In this document: one piece after another, positions 9,035-17,841 of the stretch
Position numbering within the stretch: the first letter of the stretch is position 1
Layout of the letters: every line of letters starts with the position of its first letter
Source: an uncultured Saprospiraceae bacterium
Lineage (GTDB): Bacteria > Bacteroidota > Bacteroidia > Chitinophagales > Saprospiraceae
Reading direction: 5' to 3'
Assembly (NCBI GenBank): GCA_937929945.1
Contig: CALFUK010000026.1
Coordinates: forward strand, 1 to 64,000
DNA length: 64,000 nt
The notes under the pieces: generated by a model
Databases searched by the model: none
What the model was told of the DNA's origin: nothing
Seen by the model: the letters and a program-made list of their open reading frames with translations, nothing else
Position numbers and translations under genes: made by a program

Positions 9035-10059
9035 GACAAATACTACAATCTTCTGCTGCTATGGCCTTGCTGTTAGCCTTAGCAAGCTTCGTGAACTCTT
9101 GCAGCTCCTCTGCTACCCTAGCTAAGGATTCTGATGCGAAAATCAAAAAGGAGACAGTCGCAAAAATTATAAAGAAAGCCTACGCCATCCCTGGCACCGA
9201 TGTGAACTATACCATGGCATTACTACCAGCAGGGACTTTTTCCATTGGCACTCCCTCAGATGTACCCAATCGTTCTGCTGATGAAGGGCCACAAAAAAAC
9301 ATCAGGATCGAATCATTCTGGATAGGGGTACATGAAGTCAAATTTGACGAATATAAAATCTATCGTAAGAAGAACTTAGATAAAGCGCCTGCTGATCAAC
9401 CAGAATGGGACGTGGATGCTTACGCCAGACCGAGCCCACCTTATGAAGATCCTACATTTGGGATGGGCGAAAATGGCTATCCGGCTGTCAGCATGACCCA
9501 GCTGGCTGCACTCCAATATTGTAAATGGCTGAGTGAAAAAACAGGTGACTTCTATCGTCTACCCACAGAGGCTGAATGGGAATACGCATGTAAGGCGGGG
9601 ACTGGGCAAAGCCTATATTTTGAGAATAAGGATTCATTAGATCGCTATGCCTGGCACTATGATAACAGCATGGAGAAATACCATAAGGTGGGTAGCAAAG
9701 CAGCTAATCCATGGGGCCTGCATGATATGATAGGTAATGTGTCTGAGTGGACACTTGATGAGTATACGGAGGATGCTTATGCAAGCTTCGAAGATCAGGC
9801 CATTAATCCGTGGATCAAACCGACATCGCTTCATCCTCGGACAGTCCGTGGTGGCTCGTGGGATGACGGCGTTAAAAAGCATAGTTGCACCTGTCGTATC
9901 AAGTCAAGCTTTAAGTGGAAAGAAAGGGATCCTCAGATTCCCAAAAGTTTCTGGTGGAATACTGATTCTCCATTCGTAGGATTTAGAATTGTGAAGCCAG
10001 CCGTGCCACCTTCTCCTGAAGAGCAGCAAGCATTTTGGGATATGGTACTCGGCGGTTGA
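9031..10059 (+). CDS. SUMF1/FGE-fold lipoprotein
   Basis: 342 residues. A lipoprotein signal ends at Cys24 (FVNSC). The rest is the formylglycine-generating-enzyme fold: AGTFSIGTPSD, FWIGVHEVKFDEY, YPAVSMTQLAALQYCKWLSEKTG, YRLPTEAEWEYACKAG, WGLHDMIGNVSEWT, VRGGSWDD and FVGFRIV. True FGE enzymes carry a paired-cysteine copper site near the C-terminus; here that stretch reads SCTCRIKSS and lacks the SFLCxxxYCxRYR pattern. It may therefore be a structural or binding member, like GldJ/GldK, rather than a sulfatase activator. No sulfatase is visible in the window. Confidence 0.85.
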   Translation: MRQILQSSAAMALLLALASFVNSCSSSATLAKDSDAKIKKETVAKIIKKAYAIPGTDVNYTMALLPAGTFSIGTPSDVPNRSADEGPQKNIRIESFWIGVHEVKFDEYKIYRKKNLDKAPADQPEWDVDAYARPSPPYEDPTFGMGENGYPAVSMTQLAALQYCKWLSEKTGDFYRLPTEAEWEYACKAGTGQSLYFENKDSLDRYAWHYDNSMEKYHKVGSKAANPWGLHDMIGNVSEWTLDEYTEDAYASFEDQAINPWIKPTSLHPRTVRGGSWDDGVKKHSCTCRIKSSFKWKERDPQIPKSFWWNTDSPFVGFRIVKPAVPPSPEEQQAFWDMVLGG

Positions 10060-10060
10060 T

Positions 10061-10987
10061 ATGAAGTTGTTTCTTTCGATTTGCCTATTTCTATTAGGCT
10101 TCAGCATTCAGCTTGCTTCGCAAAGTCTTCTAACAGAATTTAAGTATGAGAAGCCCATGATGGGTACCTCATTCAGGATCATCGTCTACAGTGACTCGCG
10201 AGCCAAAGCAGATGGTGGTGCCCAGGCAGCCTTCCAAAGAGTAGAAGAACTCAATCAAATATTTAGTAATTATCATGAGACAAGTGAGATCAGCAGATTA
10301 GCGACTACGGCCATCGAGTCTCGCAGTGTCAAGGTCTCTGATGAACTGTGGACACTCCTACACATGGCTGAAGAGTTAAAGAGACACAGCAGCGGTGCCT
10401 TTGATGTGAGCATCGGTAGTTTGACTAAGCTCTGGCGTAGAGCCATACGACGACAAGAGCTGCCAGATGGACAGCTGATTGATCGTCTTCTATTAGCTAT
10501 AGCAGATCATAAGATGGTGCTGGACTCTACACAGCAGACTGTCATGCTATCTGGCACTCTTAGCCTCGATTTCGGAGGTATAGCCAAGGGCTATGCTGTT
10601 GATGAAGCCTATCAGGTTTTATTGGATCATGATTTGGCTACCGCTTTGGTAGATGGTGGAGGGGATATTTATGCTGGAGACGCGCCACCAGGAAGAGTCG
10701 GTTGGGAGATCGCTGCGGATGGTCTGGAACGAGTACTTTTTCTACAGCACGAGGCGGTAGCCAGCTCTGGTTCGGCTTATCAATATCTCCATGCTGATGG
10801 CCTAAAGTATTCGCACATTATAGATCCGCGATCTGGCTATGGTATCACTGATCCTGGCGTATCAGTCGTGAAAGCTTCGACATGTATGATGGCTGATGCT
10901 GCCGCTTCGGTTTTGTCTATTCTAAAAGATACAGATCAGCGCCAGCAATTCTTAGAGAAATATCCTGAGCTTATTGTGATTCGCTAA
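10061..10987 (+). CDS. apbE: FAD:protein FMN transferase (ApbE)
   Basis: 308 residues with a signal peptide (to about LASQS). ApbE motifs are complete: MMGTSFRI, SNYHETSEISRL, GAFDVSIGSLTKLWR, LDFGGIAKGYAVDEA, ALVDGGGDIY, HIIDPRSGYG and the metal-binding MADAAAS. The enzyme uses FAD to attach FMN covalently to a Thr or Ser of partner proteins in the periplasm, such as Nqr and Rnf subunits or FMN-binding extracellular proteins. It starts 1 nt after the SUMF1-like gene, so the YceI-SUMF1-ApbE order is an operon. No obvious flavinylation target is in the window. Its 3' end overlaps the opposing lipoprotein gene by 17 bp. Confidence 0.95.
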   Translation: MKLFLSICLFLLGFSIQLASQSLLTEFKYEKPMMGTSFRIIVYSDSRAKADGGAQAAFQRVEELNQIFSNYHETSEISRLATTAIESRSVKVSDELWTLLHMAEELKRHSSGAFDVSIGSLTKLWRRAIRRQELPDGQLIDRLLLAIADHKMVLDSTQQTVMLSGTLSLDFGGIAKGYAVDEAYQVLLDHDLATALVDGGGDIYAGDAPPGRVGWEIAADGLERVLFLQHEAVASSGSAYQYLHADGLKYSHIIDPRSGYGITDPGVSVVKASTCMMADAAASVLSILKDTDQRQQFLEKYPELIVIR

Positions 10988-11366
10988 GTTGTACTGTAGC
11001 GTCATTGAGCAGCACTACTGTTTGGGACAAGTGGATTTTTCCATCAGCATTCAGTATCTCTAGGGTCTGGCTTGCTAAGTCAAAGTTCCAGCTGCCTTCT
11101 TCTGTATAGTGAGCGTCTATAGGAGACAGGACCAAGTAAGTGGCTGTGCCATCGGATCTCAAATCTATGGTCTTTCTAAATCTGCTGATAGGTAAGTCAT
11201 TCGCATCACATACAATGTAGAGATCAATGTCGTCAGCTGGATCTTCTTCGTGTGCGTGGATCCAGCAATTGATCAGCAGGTCATCATTGATGCTAATTGC
11301 CTCTTGTATTTCTGTATCACATGATAGTAGCAAGAGTGTGGCTGCCAGGAGGCTCAATATTTTCAT
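10971..11366 (-). CDS. Small lipoprotein, function unknown
   Basis: 131 residues with a short signal and a clear lipobox (LLLLSC, Cys at residue 16). The mature part is rich in beta strands with an acidic centre (HEEDPADDIDLYIV). The run SDGTATYLV, then EGSWNFD and SQTLEIL, resembles lipocalin-like stress lipoproteins of Bacteroidota, in which a residual-formula strand pattern of this kind is common, but I do not recognise a specific family. It lies downstream of the GMC genes on the same strand (62 nt away) and converges on apbE with a 17-bp overlap. Confidence 0.7.
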   Translation of the reverse strand: MKILSLLAATLLLLSCDTEIQEAISINDDLLINCWIHAHEEDPADDIDLYIVCDANDLPISRFRKTIDLRSDGTATYLVLSPIDAHYTEEGSWNFDLASQTLEILNADGKIHLSQTVVLLNDATVQLSESQ

Positions 11367-11428
11367 AGGGTATGTGGTATAGAATGATGATGATTCGTAT
11401 GTTATATTCCCCTATGTTTTATGTTTGA

Positions 11429-13150
11429 CTATATTTCTCCTTTGTTTAGCTGCTTGTGCGCATAGTCTACAGCTCTTGCTGTAAGAGCCATGTAAGTGAT
11501 GGATGGATTCTGTGTGCCAGAACTGGTCATACACGCTCCGTCGGTGACAAATACATTATTGACCTCATGCATTTGATTCCACTGATTGAGCACACTGGTC
11601 TTGGGATCTCTGCCCATTCTCGCAGTGCCCATCTCGTGGATGCAGGCGCCTACGGCAGTCTCACTATTATATGAGCTGATATTCTTGCAGCCAGCCGCTT
11701 CCAGCATTTCTTCAGCACAGGTCACACCATCTTTTCTCATCTTTTGCTCATTGTCTCTTAGTTTCGTATCAAAGGTGATGATGGGCATCCCATTTTTATC
11801 TTTTTTATCATAATTAAGAAACATTTTATTATCGTGATAGGGGAGTAGTTCGCCAAAGCAGGTCATCCTGATTTGATACGGACCTGGCTTGAGTATATCG
11901 GCTTTTAGTGCTGCGCCCGGACCCAAGTCTGAATGACCTTTGCCTCTGGATGCACCTCCCTGGTAGCCATAACCTCGATTGAAGTCTTTCATTTTCGTAC
12001 TAGCATCGATATTTCGGAATCGCGGTATGTAGAAGCCTGTAGGTCTTCGGCCTTTATAATAAGTGTCTTCAAATCCCTCCAAGGTCCCAGAAGCTCCCAT
12101 GCCGTAGTGATGATCCATCATATTGTGGCCTAACTCTCCACTTTGATTGCCCAAACCATCAGGGAATGCATCAGATCTGCTATTCAATAAGATAGCGGTG
12201 GTGCCGACAGTACTGGCATTACAGAAGATAATCTTGGCCATGAATTCAAAGTCCTCTCCCGTTTCAGAATCTCTGACTCTGACACCTGTAGCCTGCCTGG
12301 TCTTTGGATCGAATACAATCTCATGTACGATACTGTTAGGTCTAAGCCAAAGATTACCCGTCTCTTCTGCCACGGGTAGTGTGGCTGACTGGCTGCTGAA
12401 ATATGCACCGTAGGGACAGCCTCTCCAGCAGCGACTCCTGGTCTGGCACTGTCCACGTGATCCTTTATGGACTTCCGGTTTATACACGCTTAGATTAGCG
12501 ACTCTGCCAGGGGTAACAAGCCTCTTAGGGTATTTTTTAGATACGGCCTCTCTCATGTGAGTTTCAGCGCAGTTCAGTGGAAATGGGGGCAGAAAGACAC
12601 CATCAGGTATTTGCTTCAGACCTTCTTTCTGACCTGATACACCGACAAAAGTCTCCACATAGTCGTACCAGGGTTTGATGTCTTGGTACCTGATCGGCCA
12701 GTCGACAGCGATGCCTTCTTTAGCATTCGCTTCGAAGTCTATATCACTCCATCTGTAGCACTGTCGGCCCCACATCAGGGATCTGCCACCGACGTGATGC
12801 CCCCGTATCCAGTCAAATCGTGTGCCTTCGACTTCCTCATACGGGTACTCATCATCTTTATTTAGGAAGTGCTTATTATCTTGATTGACCCACCAGGATA
12901 GCCGATTCTGTAAAAAGTAATGAGATGCTATTTCTTCTGCGGATACAGCATTATTATTTTCTAACTCCCAAGGATCCAATGAAGCGGTAGGATAATTACC
13001 ATGTTCGATCATCCGGCCTCTTTCGAGTACCAGGGTCTTATATCCTTTCTTACACAGCTCCATCGCTGCATAGCCTCCGCTGATACCTGATCCGATGACG
13101 ATAGCATCATAAGTATCTTCTTCGTTTTTATTGCTGTTGTAGTACATCAT
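11429..13150 (-). CDS. GMC-family FAD oxidoreductase
   Basis: 573 residues. The N-terminal FAD-binding fold is AIVIGSGISGGYAAMELC, followed by a GMC oxidoreductase core (GHHVGGRSLMWGRQ, SSQSATLPVAEETG) and the C-terminal signature with HEMGTARMG and NPSITYMALTARA. A cysteine-rich stretch SRCWRGCPYG resembles those of gluconate/fructose-dehydrogenase large subunits. I moved the start from a TTG at 13159 to the ATG at 13150, which overlaps the stop of the small-subunit gene by 4 nt (ATGA). With that Tat-exported subunit it probably forms a periplasmic sugar or polyol dehydrogenase passing electrons to a cytochrome or quinone. The acceptor cytochrome is not nearby. Confidence 0.92.
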   Translation of the reverse strand: MMYYNSNKNEEDTYDAIVIGSGISGGYAAMELCKKGYKTLVLERGRMIEHGNYPTASLDPWELENNNAVSAEEIASHYFLQNRLSWWVNQDNKHFLNKDDEYPYEEVEGTRFDWIRGHHVGGRSLMWGRQCYRWSDIDFEANAKEGIAVDWPIRYQDIKPWYDYVETFVGVSGQKEGLKQIPDGVFLPPFPLNCAETHMREAVSKKYPKRLVTPGRVANLSVYKPEVHKGSRGQCQTRSRCWRGCPYGAYFSSQSATLPVAEETGNLWLRPNSIVHEIVFDPKTRQATGVRVRDSETGEDFEFMAKIIFCNASTVGTTAILLNSRSDAFPDGLGNQSGELGHNMMDHHYGMGASGTLEGFEDTYYKGRRPTGFYIPRFRNIDASTKMKDFNRGYGYQGGASRGKGHSDLGPGAALKADILKPGPYQIRMTCFGELLPYHDNKMFLNYDKKDKNGMPIITFDTKLRDNEQKMRKDGVTCAEEMLEAAGCKNISSYNSETAVGACIHEMGTARMGRDPKTSVLNQWNQMHEVNNVFVTDGACMTSSGTQNPSITYMALTARAVDYAHKQLNKGEI

Positions 13151-13740
13151 AGTGTCCAAGCTTTGCCGCCCGCTTCTTCAAGTGTGATGCATGCTTGGTA
13201 TTCTCCAGGCACGGGCAGATAGTTAAGTAATGTCGTACCTACTTCTTCAGTAGCTAAGTAGGTGCTGATGATCCTTGATCTTAGGTCCTGATAGATCTGC
13301 CCCGTTTCATTGCCAGCCTCTGAGTCTCTCCAGATCGGATCCATCTTAGTCAAGTATGCGCTCTGAGCATCAGTATCTAAGCTGCTGTAAGTGCGATTTT
13401 CATTGTCCTTATTGATAGTATTCATCAAAGTTGAAATCTTATCGGTGTATTCTTTTTTTTGCTTTTCAGTGAATACCTGAGCTAATATGCCATCCATAAT
13501 CTGCGCTACCCCTACTGATTCTGCACCTACAGTATCCGTCTCTGGTAAGAGTGTATTTGCGATGGACTTAATGAACTCATATTGCTCTTGACTAAAATAC
13601 ACAGGAGAATTGTGGTCATCTAAGTTGACTTCCAGGGAGCCATCAGTCTTGCATCCAGAAATCAGAACAGCTGATAGTGGCGCTGCGAATAGTGCAGTAG
13701 CAGAATACGCACTGATCTTAATGAGTTTTCTTCTTTTCAT
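13147..13740 (-). CDS. Gluconate 2-dehydrogenase subunit 3-like protein
   Basis: 197 residues. The N-terminus is a twin-arginine-type signal with a lipobox-like cysteine (KRRKLIKISAYSAT, then VLISGC). The mature part contains FSQEQYEFIKSIANTLLPETDTVGA and VAQIMDGILAQVF, typical of gluconate 2-dehydrogenase subunit 3. This small subunit binds the GMC subunit and carries it through the Tat system. The pair is translationally coupled to the GMC gene by a 4-nt overlap. Confidence 0.9.
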   Translation of the reverse strand: MKRRKLIKISAYSATALFAAPLSAVLISGCKTDGSLEVNLDDHNSPVYFSQEQYEFIKSIANTLLPETDTVGAESVGVAQIMDGILAQVFTEKQKKEYTDKISTLMNTINKDNENRTYSSLDTDAQSAYLTKMDPIWRDSEAGNETGQIYQDLRSRIISTYLATEEVGTTLLNYLPVPGEYQACITLEEAGGKAWTL

Positions 13741-14034
13741 TGTGTAATTATGTTAACTGAGAGAATAAGGTAGTTAATAAATGACATTCTTTTGCACTAC
13801 ATTTTCTTATTTTAATAGCGAAGAACGAATTACATATCTCAATTAACTTTTATCTAAAGAAAAGCATATAACATGATCGTTATTGTAATGAATTATACGG
13901 CTGGGAATAAAATTTTGACTTCGATTAATTAATTGAATTAATATTTTATTATAGATTAAGTGGGTAGTTTATTATATTGCTGTTCATCTCTATTAGTTCG
14001 AATATATTTTTAACGTAGTAATTAAACCAAAACA

Positions 14035-14316
14035 ATGATCGGAACTTTAATTTCTTTAGCAAGTGGAGCTATTGGCGGCAATGTCGCTGGGGCTTTAATG
14101 AAAAATTCTTCTTTAGGGACGCTTGGTAATTCTATAGCAGGTATCGCTGGGGGAGGCTTAGGAGGAACTATACTAAGTACATTAGGTATGGGCGCCATGA
14201 CTGGTGACGGAGGCATGGATGCAGCCGGCATTCTCGGATCGTTGGCTAGTGGTGGTGTAGGAGGTGGTGCATTGATGGCCATCATCGGACTGGTGAGAAA
14301 GATGATATCAAAATAG
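14035..14316 (+). CDS. Small glycine-zipper membrane-type protein
   Basis: 93 residues, almost wholly Gly, Ala, Leu and Ile: three hydrophobic stretches with GxxxG spacing (SGAIGGNVAGALM, IAGIAGGGLGGTIL, LASGGVGGGALMAIIGLV) and a basic tail RKMISK. No signal peptide and no known catalytic motif is visible. I recall similar small Gly-rich proteins scattered through bacteria as uncharacterised proteins, but cannot name a function; pore-forming or membrane-inserting behaviour is a guess from composition. It stands alone with its own terminator at 14340-14370. Confidence 0.75.
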   Translation: MIGTLISLASGAIGGNVAGALMKNSSLGTLGNSIAGIAGGGLGGTILSTLGMGAMTGDGGMDAAGILGSLASGGVGGGALMAIIGLVRKMISK

Positions 14317-14339
14317 AAAGGTCCAAAGTGAATTTGTAG

Positions 14340-14370
14340 AAAGCTGCGCATTAACATGCGCAGCTTTTGT
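14340..14370 (+). terminator. Strong intrinsic terminator after the glycine-zipper gene
   Basis: An 11-bp perfect stem (14340-14350 with 14357-14367, core GCTGCGCA) around a 6-nt loop TTAACA, ending in TTTT. It begins 24 nt after the stop of the small gene. Confidence 0.88.
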
Positions 14371-14433
14371 CATGTTAGGCCCTTGCTTTACTCGTGCATT
14401 GCCAGAGTTGGAATGTCATATTATTACTGCGTT

Positions 14434-14952
14434 TCACTTCTTTGCTAAGAGCTTATTTTTTATTCCTTCGATCTGGTAGATGTGCCTTTCGGTGTGATAG
14501 ATGCAAAAGTATAGCCATTCTAGCCTCGTCATGGTGCCAGTGATCGGGTGGGAGAAGTTGGATAAAACTCCATTCCATCCTAAGGACTCACCCTGAGCCA
14601 AGGTCGCCTTTCTAATATCTTTCAGTTCTGTGATTAGCTCCTCCTTGGATTTATCATCATGCTTTGGCAGCACTGCATTAGGAGCAGGCAGCTGAAGCTC
14701 GTGATTCTGAAAGACTTTTTTCACCTTATTAATATTAATCATGGCATCGCGCTCAGTGGGAGAAGCTTCAGATTGGCCTAATCTGAGAATACTCTGATCA
14801 GTCACTCGCAGGTGATCCAGGATAGTTAAAATTGACCATTTGTCTGGAGCTGGATTATGCTTCATGATAGCGTCTGGTATGCTATCGAGGGTACTTTGCA
14901 AGAATTGCGTGTTGTGGTGTAAGTCTTTAGTGAGTATTTCTAATGTAAACAT
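14434..14952 (-). CDS. DinB-family protein
   Basis: 172 residues with the DinB/DinB_2 four-helix-bundle pattern. A first metal-ligand helix carries WSILTILDHLRVTDQSIL (His near residue 47) and a late helix YFCIYHTERHIYQIEGI brings two more histidines, giving the usual triple-His metal site. DinB-like proteins act as metal-dependent thiol transferases or have unknown roles. It is the first of three DinB-like genes within 12.4 kb and reads in the same direction as tag. Confidence 0.88.
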   Translation of the reverse strand: MFTLEILTKDLHHNTQFLQSTLDSIPDAIMKHNPAPDKWSILTILDHLRVTDQSILRLGQSEASPTERDAMININKVKKVFQNHELQLPAPNAVLPKHDDKSKEELITELKDIRKATLAQGESLGWNGVLSNFSHPITGTMTRLEWLYFCIYHTERHIYQIEGIKNKLLAKK

Positions 14953-15084
14953 ATATATACAAGTTACTATTTTGATTTAGATCATGTGTCTTATCGTAAG
15001 TCAAGGAAAAAGGAGAAGAATAGTCAAATGTCAATGAAGAGCTAAACTTCGACCTAATATAGCTTTGACTCCACACAGTAGTTT

Positions 15085-15651
15085 CTACGACGTAATCACT
15101 TCTTGGTGCCTAAAGCAGGTCGTCACATGATCATTGACCATGCCTGAGGCTTGCATGAAGGCGTAGAGGATGGTACTGCCTACAAAGCCAAAGCCCGCCT
15201 TCTTTAAGTCCTTACTCATGCGGTCACTGAGTTCTGTTTTAGCAGGTACATCTGACATCGACTTATGGTGATTTATGATGGGCTTTCCATCAGTGTATTT
15301 CCAAATGTAATCAGCGAAAGTCATCCCTGATTCTTTGATCGCGAGGTAGGCTTTTGCATTATTGACGAAGGCTTTAATTTTCAGCCTGTTGCGGATGATG
15401 CCAGCGTTGGTCATCAGTTTTGCTTTTCTTTTGTCAGTGTATCGAGCCATTTTTCTAGCGTCAAACTGATCAAAAGCAAGCCTGTAGTTTTCTCTTTTGT
15501 TCAATACCGTAATCCAACTAAGGCCCGCCTGAGCTCCCTCCAAACAGAGCATTTCGAAAAGTGCTTGGTCATCATATTCTGGTACGCCCCACTCGGTGTC
15601 ATGGTAGTCTATATACAGTTCAGAGGAGCTACACCATTCGCATCTATTCAT
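15085..15651 (-). CDS. tag: DNA-3-methyladenine glycosylase I
   Basis: 188 residues, normal for Tag. Zinc-binding CEWC near the N-terminus with the C-terminal HVTTCFRH, the base-pocket sequence YHDTEWGVPEYDDQALFEMLCLEGAQAGLSW in pieces (key Glu and Trp of EWGVP and the GLSW turn), and KKAGFGFVGSTILYAFMQASGMVNDH. The enzyme removes 3-methyladenine from alkylated DNA as the first step of base excision repair. It lies 67 nt downstream of ribA on the same strand. Confidence 0.96.
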   Translation of the reverse strand: MNRCEWCSSSELYIDYHDTEWGVPEYDDQALFEMLCLEGAQAGLSWITVLNKRENYRLAFDQFDARKMARYTDKRKAKLMTNAGIIRNRLKIKAFVNNAKAYLAIKESGMTFADYIWKYTDGKPIINHHKSMSDVPAKTELSDRMSKDLKKAGFGFVGSTILYAFMQASGMVNDHVTTCFRHQEVITS

Positions 15652-15718
15652 GTCTTTCAGTTATCAGATCAGGGGCTAATATAATCTGATTATTTCACTT
15701 GTGATATAGGCTGTCAGG

Positions 15719-16333
15719 TCAGACCAGATCCAAATGATGGCCGAAGGTATTTTTCTTCGTTTTGAGGTATTCTCGATTTTCTTTTTTAGGATCGATTTGG
15801 AGAGGTAGTCTTTCTATGATGCTTATTTCTGAACTGTCAAATGCTGCGAGCTTATCTGGATTGTTAGTCAGGAGGTTAATTTTCGTCACGCCTAAATCCA
15901 GAAGTATTTGGATAGCGGCGTCATATTTTCGAGAATCAATGGCGAAGCCCAGTACTTTATTAGCTTCAGCAGTATCATAACCTGCATCTTGCTTCTCATA
16001 GGCGTGTAGCTTATTGATGATGCCGATGCCTCTTCCTTCCTGTCTGAGGTAGATTAAAATACCTGTATGCTGGCCGATGTAGTGCAGTGATTGATCGAGC
16101 TGCTCTCCACACTCACAGCGGTTAGAGCCGAAGACCTCACCTGTGATGCACTCGGACTGAATCCTGACATTGACGACTTCATCAGTCCTGGTGGCGGGAT
16201 GAAAGAGGGCCATGTGGGGCATTCGATCCTCTGCATTATTAGAGTAGGCTATCATTCTGAATTCGCCATGATCTGTAGGGATCATAGCTTCACCCTGTAT
16301 GACTAATGTTTCTGATTTTTTGTCTCTGCTCAT
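15719..16333 (-). CDS. ribA: GTP cyclohydrolase II
   Basis: 204 residues with the complete zinc site GSNRCECGEQL (with Cys of SECITGEVFG), the catalytic LRQEGRGIGI segment and RKYDAAIQILLDLGV, TNNPDKL at the end. It converts GTP to 2,5-diamino-6-ribosylamino-4(3H)-pyrimidinone 5'-phosphate, opening riboflavin synthesis. The domain stands alone; there is no fused RibB (DHBP synthase) domain, which must be coded elsewhere. RibD is 5 kb away in another operon. A TAATTTTG promoter box lies 45 nt upstream. Confidence 0.96.
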   Translation of the reverse strand: MSRDKKSETLVIQGEAMIPTDHGEFRMIAYSNNAEDRMPHMALFHPATRTDEVVNVRIQSECITGEVFGSNRCECGEQLDQSLHYIGQHTGILIYLRQEGRGIGIINKLHAYEKQDAGYDTAEANKVLGFAIDSRKYDAAIQILLDLGVTKINLLTNNPDKLAAFDSSEISIIERLPLQIDPKKENREYLKTKKNTFGHHLDLV

Positions 16334-16377
16334 ACCTTAGATTATCCTCACTAATAGCTGATCATGCATGGATGCTG

Positions 16378-16385
16378 CAAAATTA
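16378..16385 (-). promoter_or_regulatory. Candidate -7 element of ribA
   Basis: On the minus strand this is TAATTTTG followed by CAGC. The same TAnnTTTGCAGC pattern precedes glmM (24610) and the ferredoxin gene (29716). No upstream TTG at the expected spacing was seen. Confidence 0.5.
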
Positions 16386-16473
16386 GGGCTATTTAGTTTT
16401 ATAAACCCCATCTGATGATTAATGTTGATCAATATCTATCCAATATTCTATTTTTGGAGTGATACATGGAGGC

Positions 16474-17760
16474 TTATAAAGCTTCTGCCACCACGAAGGT
16501 GCTGCCTCCAATAAAGATGAGGTCATTTGCTTCTGCTGCCTCCTGAGCTGCTCTAATGGCTGATTCCACTGATTGGTAGCTGCGCCCCAGACGACCTGAT
16601 GCTTTACCAAATGACTCCAGTGCTTTACGATCCAGTGCTCTTCTGATCTGAGGTGCGGCGTAGTAATAGTGGGCTTGTTTGGGAAAGAGTTTCAGTAAGC
16701 CTTGCCAGTCCTTATCTGACACAAATCCAAGGACCAGATGCAGCTGTGCGTAGTTCATCGTTCTGATTCTGGAGGTGATGAGACTGATTCCTTCCTTATT
16801 GTGTGCGCTATCCGTGATGGTCAGTGGAGATTCTGAGAGAATATGCCATCTGCCTTGGTAGTTGGTGGCTTTTTTGAGCTCAGCGAGCGTAGCCTTCAGT
16901 TTGTCCCATTTTACATCTTGTACTTCTATCTCTGCGCGATAGTAGAGGTAGGCAGCAAGCGCTGTCTGCAGGTTTTTACTTTGGTATGGGCCTACCACCT
17001 CCGCATTAAGGTGGATACGCTTTTGCAGGTACTTGAATGATGCATGTATATGGCTGTTGCTTTCTTTGCCAGCTTTGATTTTGATGATCTCCTGCGCTAA
17101 CTTGAGTTTGCTTTTTGTCTTTTTAGCTTTCTCTACGAAGACAGCATGGACTTCTTCGTCTTGCTCGCCGATGATGACAGGTACCTTAGTCTTGATGATG
17201 CCTGCTTTTTCTCCAGCAATTTCTAGCTTGGTGTCTCCCAGCATGTCTACGTGATCCAGACTGATGTTAGTGATCACGGAGAGTTCCGGCTTCAAGATAT
17301 TCGTGGAGTCTAATCTCCCGCCCAGGCCAGTCTCTATGATGGCGATGTCGACTTCTTTTTCTGCAAAATAATCGAAAGCCAAGGCAACAGTGATCTCAAA
17401 GAAGGAGGCTTTGATGTCTGATAGTTCAGCCTCCACCTGCTTGGTGAAATCTGTCACCTTTTTCTTGGTGATGTATTTACCGTTGATCTTGATGCGCTCT
17501 CGGAAGTCCTTGTAGTGGGGAGAAGTGTAGAGTCCCACCTTTAGACCTTCAGACTGAAATGCCGCAGCCAGGATATGAGCCGTAGAGCCTTTGCCATTGG
17601 TGCCAGCTATGTGTATGCTCTTGAATTTTTTCTGAGGATCACCTAAGGCTTTGCAGAGCTTCTTGATGTTCTTCAGGTCTTTTTTGACGGCCTCTTTACC
17701 CACATTCTGATACATGGGGAGCTGGCTGTATAAATATTCCAAAGTTTTCTCGTATGTCAT
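16474..17760 (-). CDS. folC: Folylpolyglutamate synthase / dihydrofolate synthase
   Basis: 428 residues. The Mur-ligase-type ATP loop HIAGTNGKGSTAHILAAAF is at about residue 48, followed by LYTSPHYKDFRERIKING, ETGLGGRLDSTNIL, ITNISLDHVDMLGDT and the C-terminal domain with SPLTITDSAHN. It adds glutamate to dihydropteroate and to reduced folates in the cytoplasm. The gene is transcribed on its own or with ribA (140 nt downstream). Confidence 0.95.
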   Translation of the reverse strand: MTYEKTLEYLYSQLPMYQNVGKEAVKKDLKNIKKLCKALGDPQKKFKSIHIAGTNGKGSTAHILAAAFQSEGLKVGLYTSPHYKDFRERIKINGKYITKKKVTDFTKQVEAELSDIKASFFEITVALAFDYFAEKEVDIAIIETGLGGRLDSTNILKPELSVITNISLDHVDMLGDTKLEIAGEKAGIIKTKVPVIIGEQDEEVHAVFVEKAKKTKSKLKLAQEIIKIKAGKESNSHIHASFKYLQKRIHLNAEVVGPYQSKNLQTALAAYLYYRAEIEVQDVKWDKLKATLAELKKATNYQGRWHILSESPLTITDSAHNKEGISLITSRIRTMNYAQLHLVLGFVSDKDWQGLLKLFPKQAHYYYAAPQIRRALDRKALESFGKASGRLGRSYQSVESAIRAAQEAAEANDLIFIGGSTFVVAEAL

Positions 17761-17841
17761 GCGGCGCTTGATCTGATTTGAGTGTAAATTAACTATCTTC
17801 TGATCTCAATTGTTAGATTATGAACCATTAAAATTAAAACC

